In this document: piece by piece, positions 42,593 through 50,421 of the stretch
Layout: the number at the start of each line of letters is the position of its first letter
Position numbering within the stretch: position 1 is the first letter of the stretch
NCBI GenBank assembly: GCA_016721245.1
Contig: JADKIQ010000003.1
Span: 320,501 to 384,500, forward strand
Direction: 5' to 3'
From: Sphingobacteriales bacterium
GTDB taxonomy: Bacteria; Bacteroidota; Bacteroidia; Chitinophagales; JADIYW01
DNA: 64,000 nt
Notes under the pieces: generated by a model
Told to the model about the DNA's origin: nothing
What the model saw: only the letters and a program-made list of their open reading frames with translations
Databases searched by the model: none
Made by a program: the position numbers and the translations under genes

Positions 42593-43222
42593 CTAGTGTT
42601 CAATCGCATACCAGATACCGAAGAAGTGCATCACACTTCCAGTGAGTACAAACATATGCCACACCGCGTGGTGATAGGTATAGCGTTTCCAGGCATAGAA
42701 AATAACGCCCAAAAGATAAGCGAGTCCGCCCAACAGCATAAAGAGCAATACTTTATTGGGGGTAAACTGCATAATCGTATTGATTTCAAACAAACCCATG
42801 CAGCCCATCACTACATAGATGATGGTAGAAATGGTATCGTATTTTCCGGTCAGGAATATTTTTTTGATGGTGCCAATTAATACAATGCTCCATAATACTA
42901 CAATAAACCATTGTATTTTTTCAAACGGAATAGTCTGCATCAGTAATCCGGTATAGGTGCCGGCAATTAAATAGTAAATACTGATATGGTCGGCTACACG
43001 CAGGATATACTTCGCTTTTTCGTGCATCACCGCATGGTAAATGGTTGAACTTAAATAAACCGCCACCAGCCCGATGGCAAAAAATATCAGTCCCACTAGT
43101 TTGTAATTCACTTCATAATGCGATGCCTTAACAAATAGTAATGGAATAAGGGTGGCAAATGTTATAAAACCTATACCATGGGTTATAGCGTTTGCGATTT
43201 CTTTTTTTATTTCAATTTTCAT
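42593..43222 (-). CDS. PAQR/hemolysin III family membrane protein (TrhA-type)
   Basis: A 209-residue protein with seven predicted helices. Family motifs are ANAITHGIGF near the N-terminus, SSTIYHAVMH, and HHAVWHMFVLTGSVMHF at the end, which together provide the conserved Ser, His and Asp-type metal site. Bacterial members affect membrane energetics and lipid homeostasis. They are called hemolysin III by homology, but lysis is not their established role. It is divergent from the sulfatase gene. Confidence 0.92.
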   Translation of the reverse strand: MKIEIKKEIANAITHGIGFITFATLIPLLFVKASHYEVNYKLVGLIFFAIGLVAVYLSSTIYHAVMHEKAKYILRVADHISIYYLIAGTYTGLLMQTIPFEKIQWFIVVLWSIVLIGTIKKIFLTGKYDTISTIIYVVMGCMGLFEINTIMQFTPNKVLLFMLLGGLAYLLGVIFYAWKRYTYHHAVWHMFVLTGSVMHFFGIWYAIEH

Positions 43223-43326
43223 ATGTATATTTCAATTGCTTTGTAAGCAAAACATAAATTACCAATGGCTAATAACAGTAATAGTGATTTTTATGTTTCA
43301 AGTTTGCATCTTAAAGATATTACATA

Positions 43327-44967
43327 ATGACGAAAAAAGCCACAAAAAAGTATAAAACCGCTATTACCGTATCTTTAATAGTAGGTATCTTTTTTGTGTC
43401 CTGTTATCCTTTGTCAACAGGAGCCATCAAATGGCGTATTCACTGGGATAAAAATTTACTGCTCAGCAAGAAAGCTTTTCTCAAAGACACTGTTTTTGTT
43501 ACCGAAAAGCAGCCGAATATCATTGTCATCGTTGCCGATGATTTAGGCTTGAACGATGTAAGCTGCTATGGTAATTCCAAGGTGCAAACACCCAACATAG
43601 ATGCTTTGGCAAAAGAAGGGGTGCGCTGCACTCAGGGATATGTATCGTCGCCCATCTGTGCGCCTTCACGCTGCGGCATCCTTACCGGCCGTTACCAGCA
43701 GCGCTGCGGCTTTGAAACGCAGCAGATGGAATTCTATCCGACCAATCTGATTGAATATCTTACAGGGAAGTATTTGTCGCAGCGCGATAGTTCCTGGGTG
43801 GTGGTGACTAAACCGCATTATCCGCGGGAATGGGAGATTGCCAAACAAGGTATTCCGCCGACGGAAATCACGCTGGCTGAATTATTGAAGAAATACAATT
43901 ACAGGACTGGTATCGTTGGTAAATGGCATCTGGGCGATAATCCGGATGTAAACATTCCCAACAAACGAGGCTTTGATTATCAGTATGGCTGTTACGGACC
44001 TTTTACATTGTATGCGGAGAAAGAAGTACAGGAAGATATCGTGAATTATAAACGGGAAACATTTGAAGCTAAATATCAGTGGCAGATGGCGCGCAAAGAT
44101 CTGGCAATGATTTATGAAAACAATAAAAAAATCAAACACGAAAAACGATACTTTACGGATGCCATTCGTGACCAGTCCGTTCAATACATAGAAAATAATA
44201 AGGATCGTCCGTTTTTTTTATACATACCATTCACGGCTCCGCACGAGCCTTATCAGGCACAGTTGGACTTGTACAGTTCGGAATTTGAGATTACCAACAA
44301 TAAAGGCAAAGCGGTGTACAATGCCATCATCCGTTCTATGGACAATGCGATTGGGGCAATCATGCAAAAACTGAAGCAGCTGGATATTGAAGACAACACT
44401 ATGATTGTTTTTTTAAGTGACAATGGTCCTGCAACGTATACGAAGGTAACAACGAGTGCCCCGCTGAAAGGAGGAAAATTAACGGAGTTTCAGGGTGGGA
44501 TTCGCGTGCCGTTTATTTTTAAATGGAAAAATCATTTTCCGGAAAATACTACTTATGATAAATCACTGAGCTCACTGGATATTTTTACTACCGTTGCAGC
44601 CTTGTGCAGCATTGATTTGCCTTCCGACAGAGTGTATGACGGCGTGAATCTGATTCCTTATTTATCGAAACAAAATGAGGGAACACCGCACGAAAAATTA
44701 TTCTGGAGGGCAGATCATGTGCATGCAATTGTAAAAGGAGACTATAAGTTGATTTACAGTACCCGCGACAAATGGACAGAGTTGTATAATTTACAAACGG
44801 ATGAAAGTGAAAAAAACAATCTGTATTTATTGATGCCGGAAAAAGTGAAAGAACTGAATGATGATTTGCTGGAATGGGAAAAAACTTTACCTGCAAAGCC
44901 TATGTGGCCGCGCATCATGGATCATCGCTTTGTGATTGATGGCAAGGAATATTTATTTCCGTCATAA
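43327..44967 (+). CDS. Arylsulfatase-type sulfatase (Cys-type formylglycine site), membrane-anchored or lipoprotein
   Basis: A 546-residue sulfatase. N-terminal signal or lipobox with Cys 26 (FFVSC). The metal-binding Asp pair is D71-D72 in IVADDLG. The active-site signature is CAPSRCGILTGR, with C111 the residue to be converted to formylglycine. Later family motifs are GKWHLG and VFLSDNGPATY. It hydrolyses sulfate esters, probably of algal or host polysaccharides, outside the cytoplasm. The maturation enzyme gene follows after nine bases. Confidence 0.95.
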   Translation: MTKKATKKYKTAITVSLIVGIFFVSCYPLSTGAIKWRIHWDKNLLLSKKAFLKDTVFVTEKQPNIIVIVADDLGLNDVSCYGNSKVQTPNIDALAKEGVRCTQGYVSSPICAPSRCGILTGRYQQRCGFETQQMEFYPTNLIEYLTGKYLSQRDSSWVVVTKPHYPREWEIAKQGIPPTEITLAELLKKYNYRTGIVGKWHLGDNPDVNIPNKRGFDYQYGCYGPFTLYAEKEVQEDIVNYKRETFEAKYQWQMARKDLAMIYENNKKIKHEKRYFTDAIRDQSVQYIENNKDRPFFLYIPFTAPHEPYQAQLDLYSSEFEITNNKGKAVYNAIIRSMDNAIGAIMQKLKQLDIEDNTMIVFLSDNGPATYTKVTTSAPLKGGKLTEFQGGIRVPFIFKWKNHFPENTTYDKSLSSLDIFTTVAALCSIDLPSDRVYDGVNLIPYLSKQNEGTPHEKLFWRADHVHAIVKGDYKLIYSTRDKWTELYNLQTDESEKNNLYLLMPEKVKELNDDLLEWEKTLPAKPMWPRIMDHRFVIDGKEYLFPS

Positions 44968-44972
44968 TTTTG
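44965..44972 (+). promoter_or_regulatory. -7 box (TAATTTTG) of the FGE gene, overlapping the sulfatase stop
   Basis: A perfect TAnnTTTG match whose first three bases (TAA) are the sulfatase stop codon, followed by four bases and the ATG at 44977. It could give the FGE gene an independent leaderless transcript. Confidence 0.55.
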
Positions 44973-44976
44973 TGCT

Positions 44977-45963
44977 ATGCTGAATACCTTGAAACAATAT
45001 GTATCTGTAGGGCAATTCTGTTTTGCTTTGATGCTGTTTCCGCTTTCCTGTAACCAGCGGGAAGTGAAAAAGGAAAAAGGCATGTTACTGATTCCAGCGG
45101 GAAGTTTTGATATGGGCGGAGATAATTATCAGGCACGGGCAGACGAGTTTCCAAAACATAAAGTAACGCTGGATGCTTTCTGGATAGATGAAACCGAAGT
45201 GACCAATGCGCAGTTCAGAAAATTTGTGGAAGCGACGAAATACATCACTACCGCAGAAAAAGATTTTGAGTACGCAGATAATGAAGGAAAGACGGTACAT
45301 CAGAAAGCCGGTTCATTGGTCTTCAATATGTTGAAACCGGGAACGGAGGCCAACCCAAATACCTGGTGGCAGTTTATGGAAGGTGCAAACTGGAAACATC
45401 CGGAAGGACCGAACTCCACGATTGAAGGGAAAGATAATTATCCGGTAGTGCAGGTGTCGTGGTATGATGCGGATGCCTATTGCAAATGGGCGGGAAAACG
45501 TCTGCCAACAGAAGCAGAATGGGAATGTGCGGCGCGTGGTGGCCTTGCCGGCAATGTTTATTTCTGGGGAAATGAGAAAGTAACAGACGGAAAAGTAAAA
45601 TGCAATGTATGGAACGGCGATTTTCCGTATGAAAATACATTGAAAGACGGATACGAAAAAAGTGCGCCGGTAAAATCATTTACACCAAATAATTACGGGT
45701 TATATGATATGGCCGGGAACGTATGGGAATGGTGCAGCGACTGGTACGGAAAACAATATTATCAGAATTGTGCGGAAAGCGGTAACTTTAAGAATCCCGA
45801 AAATAAAGAACCTGATGCGGATGCTGAAAAAATAGTACGCAGTGGTTCTTTTTTGTGTAATGATAGTTATTGTTCCGGTTTTCGCGTTGCGGCCAGAATG
45901 AAATCGACGGCAGAGACCAGCCTGGAGCATACCGGGTTTCGATGTGTAAAAAATGCAGAGTAA
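44977..45963 (+). CDS. Formylglycine-generating enzyme (SUMF1 type), predicted lipoprotein
   Basis: A 328-residue protein with a lipoprotein signal (FPLSC, Cys 25). FGE-fold motifs are IPAGSFDMGG, ETEVTNAQF, VSWYDADAYCKWAGKRLPTE and GLYDMAGNVWEWCSDWY. The copper-binding, catalytic Cys pair is present in SFLCNDSYCSGFRVAAR (C294 and C299), as in true FGEs. GldJ/GldK-type paralogs do not show this pair. It oxidises the sulfatase Cys to formylglycine. Its neighbour is exactly such a sulfatase. The lipoprotein signal puts it outside the cytoplasm, which is unusual for a bacterial FGE. Confidence 0.9.
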   Translation: MLNTLKQYVSVGQFCFALMLFPLSCNQREVKKEKGMLLIPAGSFDMGGDNYQARADEFPKHKVTLDAFWIDETEVTNAQFRKFVEATKYITTAEKDFEYADNEGKTVHQKAGSLVFNMLKPGTEANPNTWWQFMEGANWKHPEGPNSTIEGKDNYPVVQVSWYDADAYCKWAGKRLPTEAEWECAARGGLAGNVYFWGNEKVTDGKVKCNVWNGDFPYENTLKDGYEKSAPVKSFTPNNYGLYDMAGNVWEWCSDWYGKQYYQNCAESGNFKNPENKEPDADAEKIVRSGSFLCNDSYCSGFRVAARMKSTAETSLEHTGFRCVKNAE

Positions 45964-45970
45964 AAAATAA

Positions 45971-46621
45971 ATGAAAAACTTTTTTGTCATAGTATTCTTT
46001 CTTCCATTGTTTGCTTTGTCAAAGCCTGAAATCTTTAAGACAGGCAGCCGTCCTCATTTGCAGTTTGGCGGACAGGTAGGAGCTAATCTTAACTATTTTG
46101 TCTACAAAAATGGAGTACAACGAGATGTATCTGCCGGTTATCAGGGTGGATTCTTTTTTCGGGTTACCCGCCAGAAAGCATTTGTGCAGTTTGAGCTGAA
46201 TTTTTTACGTTCAACCGTCAAGCTGAAAAATGGTATTTTTAGTAGTCAGTTTGGAAATAATATTCCTTTCAGTGAGTTGAAAATGAAATATCATACGGTT
46301 GGGATTCCCTTTATTTTCGGAGCTTATGCGGTGAAAAAGCCCATTTACAAGCTTAGGTTTTATAACGGAATAGAGGCAGAGTTTATTGCTAAAACAAAAG
46401 CAACCATTTCACAAAACAATAATGAAGTATACCGGCTGAAACGTGAAGAAAAACGCGATATATTCAGGCCGGCACAATTCAGTTACCAATTAGGTATGGG
46501 TATGGATATTGCCATGTTTATTTTTGATGCAAAATACAATGTGGGTATGCGCAGTTTTTTTAAAGAGAATTACCGCACACAGACACATCTGTTCCAATTT
46601 ACGGTGGGTGCCATTTTCTAG
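45971..46621 (+). CDS. Outer-membrane beta-barrel protein (PorT-like)
   Basis: A 216-residue protein with a signal peptide (about residues 1-18). The pattern FGGQVGANLNYFVY, then alternating strands, and a final FTVGAIF aromatic end fits small eight-stranded PorT/OMP barrels of Bacteroidota. It starts seven bases after the FGE stop, so it may belong to the sulfatase unit, perhaps in substrate access. Role unproven. Confidence 0.75.
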   Translation: MKNFFVIVFFLPLFALSKPEIFKTGSRPHLQFGGQVGANLNYFVYKNGVQRDVSAGYQGGFFFRVTRQKAFVQFELNFLRSTVKLKNGIFSSQFGNNIPFSELKMKYHTVGIPFIFGAYAVKKPIYKLRFYNGIEAEFIAKTKATISQNNNEVYRLKREEKRDIFRPAQFSYQLGMGMDIAMFIFDAKYNVGMRSFFKENYRTQTHLFQFTVGAIF

Positions 46622-46650
46622 ATTTTTTAAAATTTTTTAAATTTTTTCTT

Positions 46651-46678
46651 GCAACTTATTCCTTATTCCTTAGTACTT
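46651..46678. repeat. 7-bp periodic tandem repeat (4 units) overlapping a -7-like box
   Basis: Units GCAACTT, ATTCCTT, ATTCCTT, AGTACTT. The final unit runs into TACTTTAG (46674-46681), a one-mismatch -7 box four bases before the ATG at 46686. Confidence 0.65.
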
Positions 46679-46685
46679 TAGCAAT

Positions 46686-47078
46686 ATGTCTGAATATTTG
46701 TTTACCTACGGAACCTTACGTTTAAATCAGAGCCACCCTGTAGCAACTTTCTTATCGGAGAATGCGTCTTTAGTGGGGTTGGCGGTCCTTCCTAAAGCAA
46801 GATTGTATCGCATTGACTGGTATCCGGCACTCATAGAAACCAGTGACGAAAAAGACGAAGTGATTGGCGATTTATTTAAACTGAACGATGAAACGGCTTG
46901 GCCAAAAATTGACGAATACGAAGGGATTGGCAATGGTAAGCCGCCATATGAATACAGGCGTTCTAAAGTTAAAGTAAAGACAGAACAGGAAGAATTGGAA
47001 AGCTGGGTGTATTTTTATAATGTTGAATTACCCAAAGGTGCAGAATTGATTGAGTCCGGAGATTTTCTGAACCCCTAA
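46686..47078 (+). CDS. Gamma-glutamylcyclotransferase (AIG2-like) family protein
   Basis: A 130-residue protein starting with FTYGTLRLNQSH, the YGTL substrate-binding loop. An IDEYEGIG segment supplies the catalytic Glu (DxYE pattern). The family cyclises gamma-glutamyl amino acids or acts on related amines; the specific substrate is not evident. Cytoplasmic. Confidence 0.88.
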   Translation: MSEYLFTYGTLRLNQSHPVATFLSENASLVGLAVLPKARLYRIDWYPALIETSDEKDEVIGDLFKLNDETAWPKIDEYEGIGNGKPPYEYRRSKVKVKTEQEELESWVYFYNVELPKGAELIESGDFLNP

Positions 47079-47109
47079 ACTTTTATCAGTATAATTTGTT
47101 TTTAAATAG

Positions 47110-47367
47110 ATGAAAAAGATAAGTTTTACAATCATTTTTTCTTTGCTTGTTTCTGTGATTCTGCAGGCACAGGATTCTTTAGCCGTGAAAAAAAACAAGA
47201 CACTGAATACGCAAAGCATTTTGATGGTTAAAACAGATAATGCAAAACAAGATTCCTCTCAGTTTAAGACACCAAAATATAAGCAAGGTATTTTCTGCGA
47301 TTTTGAAGATCAGTTGAATCGCAAAAAAGTACCCATTGATTTTTCACTCGGAAACAGTAAATACTGA
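47110..47367 (+). CDS. Small exported protein of unknown function
   Basis: An 85-residue protein with a signal peptide ending near LQA/QD (residue 20). The mature part is Lys-rich and polar with no recognised domain; it contains the segment QGIFCDFEDQLNRKK. It is conserved-looking in codon use but I cannot assign a family. It lies 31 bases after the cyclotransferase gene on the same strand. Confidence 0.55.
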   Translation: MKKISFTIIFSLLVSVILQAQDSLAVKKNKTLNTQSILMVKTDNAKQDSSQFKTPKYKQGIFCDFEDQLNRKKVPIDFSLGNSKY

Positions 47368-47389
47368 TTTTTTTCAATGCTAATTAGAT

Positions 47390-47878
47390 ATGCAGGATAG
47401 AGCGATATTGGATATGCACATAAATCTGGAAGATTTTTTCAGCATCCGGATTCCGCAAGTAATTGATACTGTAAAAGGAGATGAAGTGGCACAGTGGGGT
47501 TTGATGAATGTGCAGCAAATGCTGGAGCACTTATTGTTTCCGCTGAATTTTGCCATCACAGTAAATCCCATTATATTAGTTACACCGGAAGATAAACTGG
47601 AACGTCAGCGTGAATTTTTAGTCAGTGAATTCGGTATGCCTAAAAATTTCAAAACCCCATTTTTACCGAAAGATAAAACGGTTCCACTCATTAAGCAGGA
47701 TTTACAGGAATCCAAACAATTGCTGAAAGAAACGATTGTGCAATTTTTGAATGTCATTAACGCATCGGATTTTACCACGAAATTACATCCCGTATTCGGA
47801 CAGCTGGACAAACAGGGCTGGCTGACGTTTCAGTACAAACATTTCAGCCATCATTTTATGCAGTTTGGGTTGCTCTGA
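47390..47878 (+). CDS. DUF1569/DinB-like protein
   Basis: A 162-residue protein. WGLMNVQQMLEHLLFP (metal-type His) and the C-terminal WLTFQYKHFSHHFMQFGLL match the DUF1569 branch of the DinB fold as I remember it. Reaction unknown. A later ATG at 47414 is an alternative start. It ends one base before the convergent DUF1761 gene. Confidence 0.75.
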   Translation: MQDRAILDMHINLEDFFSIRIPQVIDTVKGDEVAQWGLMNVQQMLEHLLFPLNFAITVNPIILVTPEDKLERQREFLVSEFGMPKNFKTPFLPKDKTVPLIKQDLQESKQLLKETIVQFLNVINASDFTTKLHPVFGQLDKQGWLTFQYKHFSHHFMQFGLL

Positions 47879-48289
47879 TTATCTCCACCAACTGATAATC
47901 CCCCCGATAACTGCTAAGTTCAACAGCCAGTAACCGGCAGTAATACCAAAGTATTTAATTCCTTTTTGCTCATATAAAGTAGTAATACCTATTGCAGGAA
48001 TTAAGAGCAAAGCTCCGTCCATTAATGCATGATATGCACCATGTTTGAAGGTTTGGTATTCAGGTTCGCCATGTGCCACATATTTCAAGGCATAGGCTAC
48101 GCCAAACATTAAAATAACAGATAAAATCATCGTTAGCGGAATATTGGTTTGCTTATGCTGTTCATCCGTCATGCCAATAGAGCTTTTCCATGCTGAGCCG
48201 AATACTTTCGGGTGATACCAGATGAATCCGATGATTTGGGTGGCTATAACGCCTGCAACAAGCGCCAGCCAGTTAGTGTGTCCTTCCAT
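47879..48289 (-). CDS. DUF1761 membrane protein
   Basis: A 136-residue protein with four hydrophobic helices. NWLALVAGVIATQIIGFIWY and PKVFGSAWKSSIG are the DUF1761 signature. The function of the family is unknown. It is convergent with, and touches, the DinB-like gene. Confidence 0.82.
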   Translation of the reverse strand: MEGHTNWLALVAGVIATQIIGFIWYHPKVFGSAWKSSIGMTDEQHKQTNIPLTMILSVILMFGVAYALKYVAHGEPEYQTFKHGAYHALMDGALLLIPAIGITTLYEQKGIKYFGITAGYWLLNLAVIGGIISWWR

Positions 48290-48349
48290 AAGTAGCTTTT
48301 TTAGATAATTAAATATACCCTTAATTAGGAAAAATGTATGTTAAGATTT

Positions 48350-48871
48350 TCAGGGCAGCATTAGAATGGGACTGCCTAATTGGATGTGACTAAAGAGCTC
48401 ATCAATCTCTGTATTGGTCAGTCCGATGCAGCCCCAGGTCCAGTCAGATCGTTCATAGTTTTTTTCGTCGTAGCCATTTGGTAAGCCATGTATTTTAATA
48501 TCGCCACCGGGACGTTTCTGTTGAACCGAGGCATGTTTAATGTCTTCCGCATTCGGATAAGAAATATTCAGGTTTTTATGGTATTTGCTTGCAGCGGATT
48601 TGGCATCTATAAAATACAAACCTTCCGGTGTTTTCTTATCTCCTTCAAATTCCTTTTTGCCAACAGGATGTTTACCCAATGCCACATAATAGGTTTTGAC
48701 TTTTTTTGATTGAGAGAAAACAGTCAGCGTTCTTGCTGATTTTACAAGCACCAGACTATCAATAATGGTCTTTTTGGGAATGGGAATATTGCTTTCTTTG
48801 TCTGTTTCCTGACTGTTACAGTTGGTAAAAATGCAGAGGCTGGCGATTAGAATAAGGATGTTATTGCACAT
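48350..48871 (-). CDS. YafK/DpaA-type L,D-transpeptidase-family lipoprotein
   Basis: A 173-residue protein with a lipoprotein signal (TNC, Cys 19). The YkuD fold shows YYVALGKHPVGKKEFEGDKK, then IKIHGLPNG (catalytic-type His), and the nucleophile in DWTWGCIGLTN. The WTWGC variant, in place of SHGC, is what I recall for YafK-like members, which in E. coli detach Braun's lipoprotein from peptidoglycan. Anchored in the periplasm, it probably cleaves or makes peptidoglycan crosslinks. Confidence 0.8.
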   Translation of the reverse strand: MCNNILILIASLCIFTNCNSQETDKESNIPIPKKTIIDSLVLVKSARTLTVFSQSKKVKTYYVALGKHPVGKKEFEGDKKTPEGLYFIDAKSAASKYHKNLNISYPNAEDIKHASVQQKRPGGDIKIHGLPNGYDEKNYERSDWTWGCIGLTNTEIDELFSHIQLGSPILMLP

Positions 48872-48973
48872 GATTTTTTAGATACGTAAGAAGTCAGGTT
48901 CTATTTTATAGCCCTCTAAATATTAAACTTTATTAACAAGTCCGTATTTACCCAAAAAATCAGGGAGCATACC

Positions 48974-48994
48974 ACTCAGTACTCGCTACTTATT
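48974..48994. repeat. 7-bp periodic tandem repeat (3 units) before ilvA
   Basis: Units ACTCAGT, ACTCGCT, ACTTATT. It stops two bases before the -7-like box of ilvA. Confidence 0.6.
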
Positions 48995-48996
48995 GC

Positions 48997-49004
48997 TATT
49001 TTCG
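48997..49004 (+). promoter_or_regulatory. -7-like box (TATTTTCG) of ilvA, four bases before ATG
   Basis: One mismatch to TAnnTTTG. Four bases (CACT) separate it from the ATG at 49009, the same leaderless-type spacing seen elsewhere. Confidence 0.45.
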
Positions 49005-49008
49005 CACT

Positions 49009-50265
49009 ATGAAAGCGACACCATCCACCGCACAAGGCATTCTGAAAGCAAAGAAAGTTTTAGAAAACGTAATTGAAACCACTCCGCTTAAATTAAACGA
49101 GCAATTGTCGGATGAGTTTGGTGCAAAGATATTTCTGAAAAGAGAAGATTTGCAGGTGGTGCGTTCTTATAAGATTCGTGGAGCATATAATTTTATGTCG
49201 CAGTTGAATGCGGCTCAGAAAAAGCAGGGTGTCGTTTGTTCCAGTGCCGGAAATCACGCACAGGGATTCGCCATGTCGTGCAGTTTACTGAAAATAAAAG
49301 GAACCGTGTTTATGCCGGTGACAACACCCAAGCAAAAGGTATCAGCGGTGGAGCGACTGGGTAAAAAATACGTAGAAATCATTTTATCCGGAGATACCTA
49401 TGACGATGCTAAAAATGCGGCTTTAAAGTTTGTTCAGAAAGAAAATAAAATCTTCGTATCTCCATTCGACCATAAATTAATTATCGAAGGACAGGGAACC
49501 GTAGCGGCTGAAATTCTGGAACAAATAGGCAAGAAGAAAATCGATTATATTTTTGTGCCGATTGGCGGCGGTGGCCTGGCAGCGGGTGTCATCACATATT
49601 TCAAAGAATTTTCTCCAACTACAAAGATTATAGGTGTGGAGCCGCAAGGTGCTCCAGCTATGATGGAGTCCATGAAAAAGAACAAGGTTATAACGCTCGA
49701 TAAGATTGACAGTTTCGTGGATGGTGCGGCGGTAAAACAAGTGGGTTATCATACGCTGCCAATTTGCAAAAAAGGGCTGGAAGATATTTTGCTGGTGCCG
49801 GAAGGAAAAATCTGTACTAAGATTTTACAGCTGTATAATAACGATGCGATTGTGGTGGAACCAGCCGGCGTGTTGTCTATTGCCGCACTGGATTTTTATA
49901 AAGAACAAATCAAAGGAAAAACCGTGGTGTGTATTGTGAGCGGTGGTAACAATGATATTGAACGCATGCCGGACATCAAGGAGCGTTCCCTGATTTACGA
50001 AGGCTTGAAGCATTATTTCATCATCAAGTTCCCACAACGCAGTGGTGCTTTGCGTATGTTTGTCAATAAGGTGTTAGGTGAAAATGACGACATCACCTTG
50101 TTTGAATATACCAAGAAAAACAGCAAGGAAAGCGGTCCGGCGCTGGTTGGCATCGAACAAAAAAACAGAGCCGATTACGATGCTTTATTAGCCCGAATGA
50201 AAAAGTATAAGGTAGATTATATTCCTATTCAGGAAAATCCGATGCTGTTCAATTTCTTAATCTAA
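49009..50265 (+). CDS. ilvA: Threonine ammonia-lyase (threonine dehydratase)
   Basis: A 418-residue PLP enzyme. The PLP lysine is K55 in RSYKIRGAY; the phosphate-binding glycine loop is GGGGLAAG and the family SSAGNHAQG is present. A shortened C-terminal ACT-like region (from about 335) suggests feedback control by isoleucine. It deaminates threonine to 2-oxobutanoate, the first step to isoleucine. No other ilv genes are adjacent. Confidence 0.94.
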   Translation: MKATPSTAQGILKAKKVLENVIETTPLKLNEQLSDEFGAKIFLKREDLQVVRSYKIRGAYNFMSQLNAAQKKQGVVCSSAGNHAQGFAMSCSLLKIKGTVFMPVTTPKQKVSAVERLGKKYVEIILSGDTYDDAKNAALKFVQKENKIFVSPFDHKLIIEGQGTVAAEILEQIGKKKIDYIFVPIGGGGLAAGVITYFKEFSPTTKIIGVEPQGAPAMMESMKKNKVITLDKIDSFVDGAAVKQVGYHTLPICKKGLEDILLVPEGKICTKILQLYNNDAIVVEPAGVLSIAALDFYKEQIKGKTVVCIVSGGNNDIERMPDIKERSLIYEGLKHYFIIKFPQRSGALRMFVNKVLGENDDITLFEYTKKNSKESGPALVGIEQKNRADYDALLARMKKYKVDYIPIQENPMLFNFLI

Positions 50266-50292
50266 TTTCGATGTCGTAGTATTTCGATGGAG

Positions 50293-50322
50293 CACTTTTC
50301 CTCAAAAGTGTAGGTTTTTTTT
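50293..50322 (+). terminator. Rho-independent terminator of ilvA
   Basis: A seven-bp stem CACTTTT/AAAAGTG with a four-base loop, then a T run at 50315-50322. Confidence 0.75.
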
Positions 50323-50421
50323 GCCATAATTTACCAAATACTCAATAAAACTGCTGAATACTAAATGATTCGGTAGTTTAATTTTTCTGTACTTATTTTT
50401 AATAGTTATTAACCATATAGT

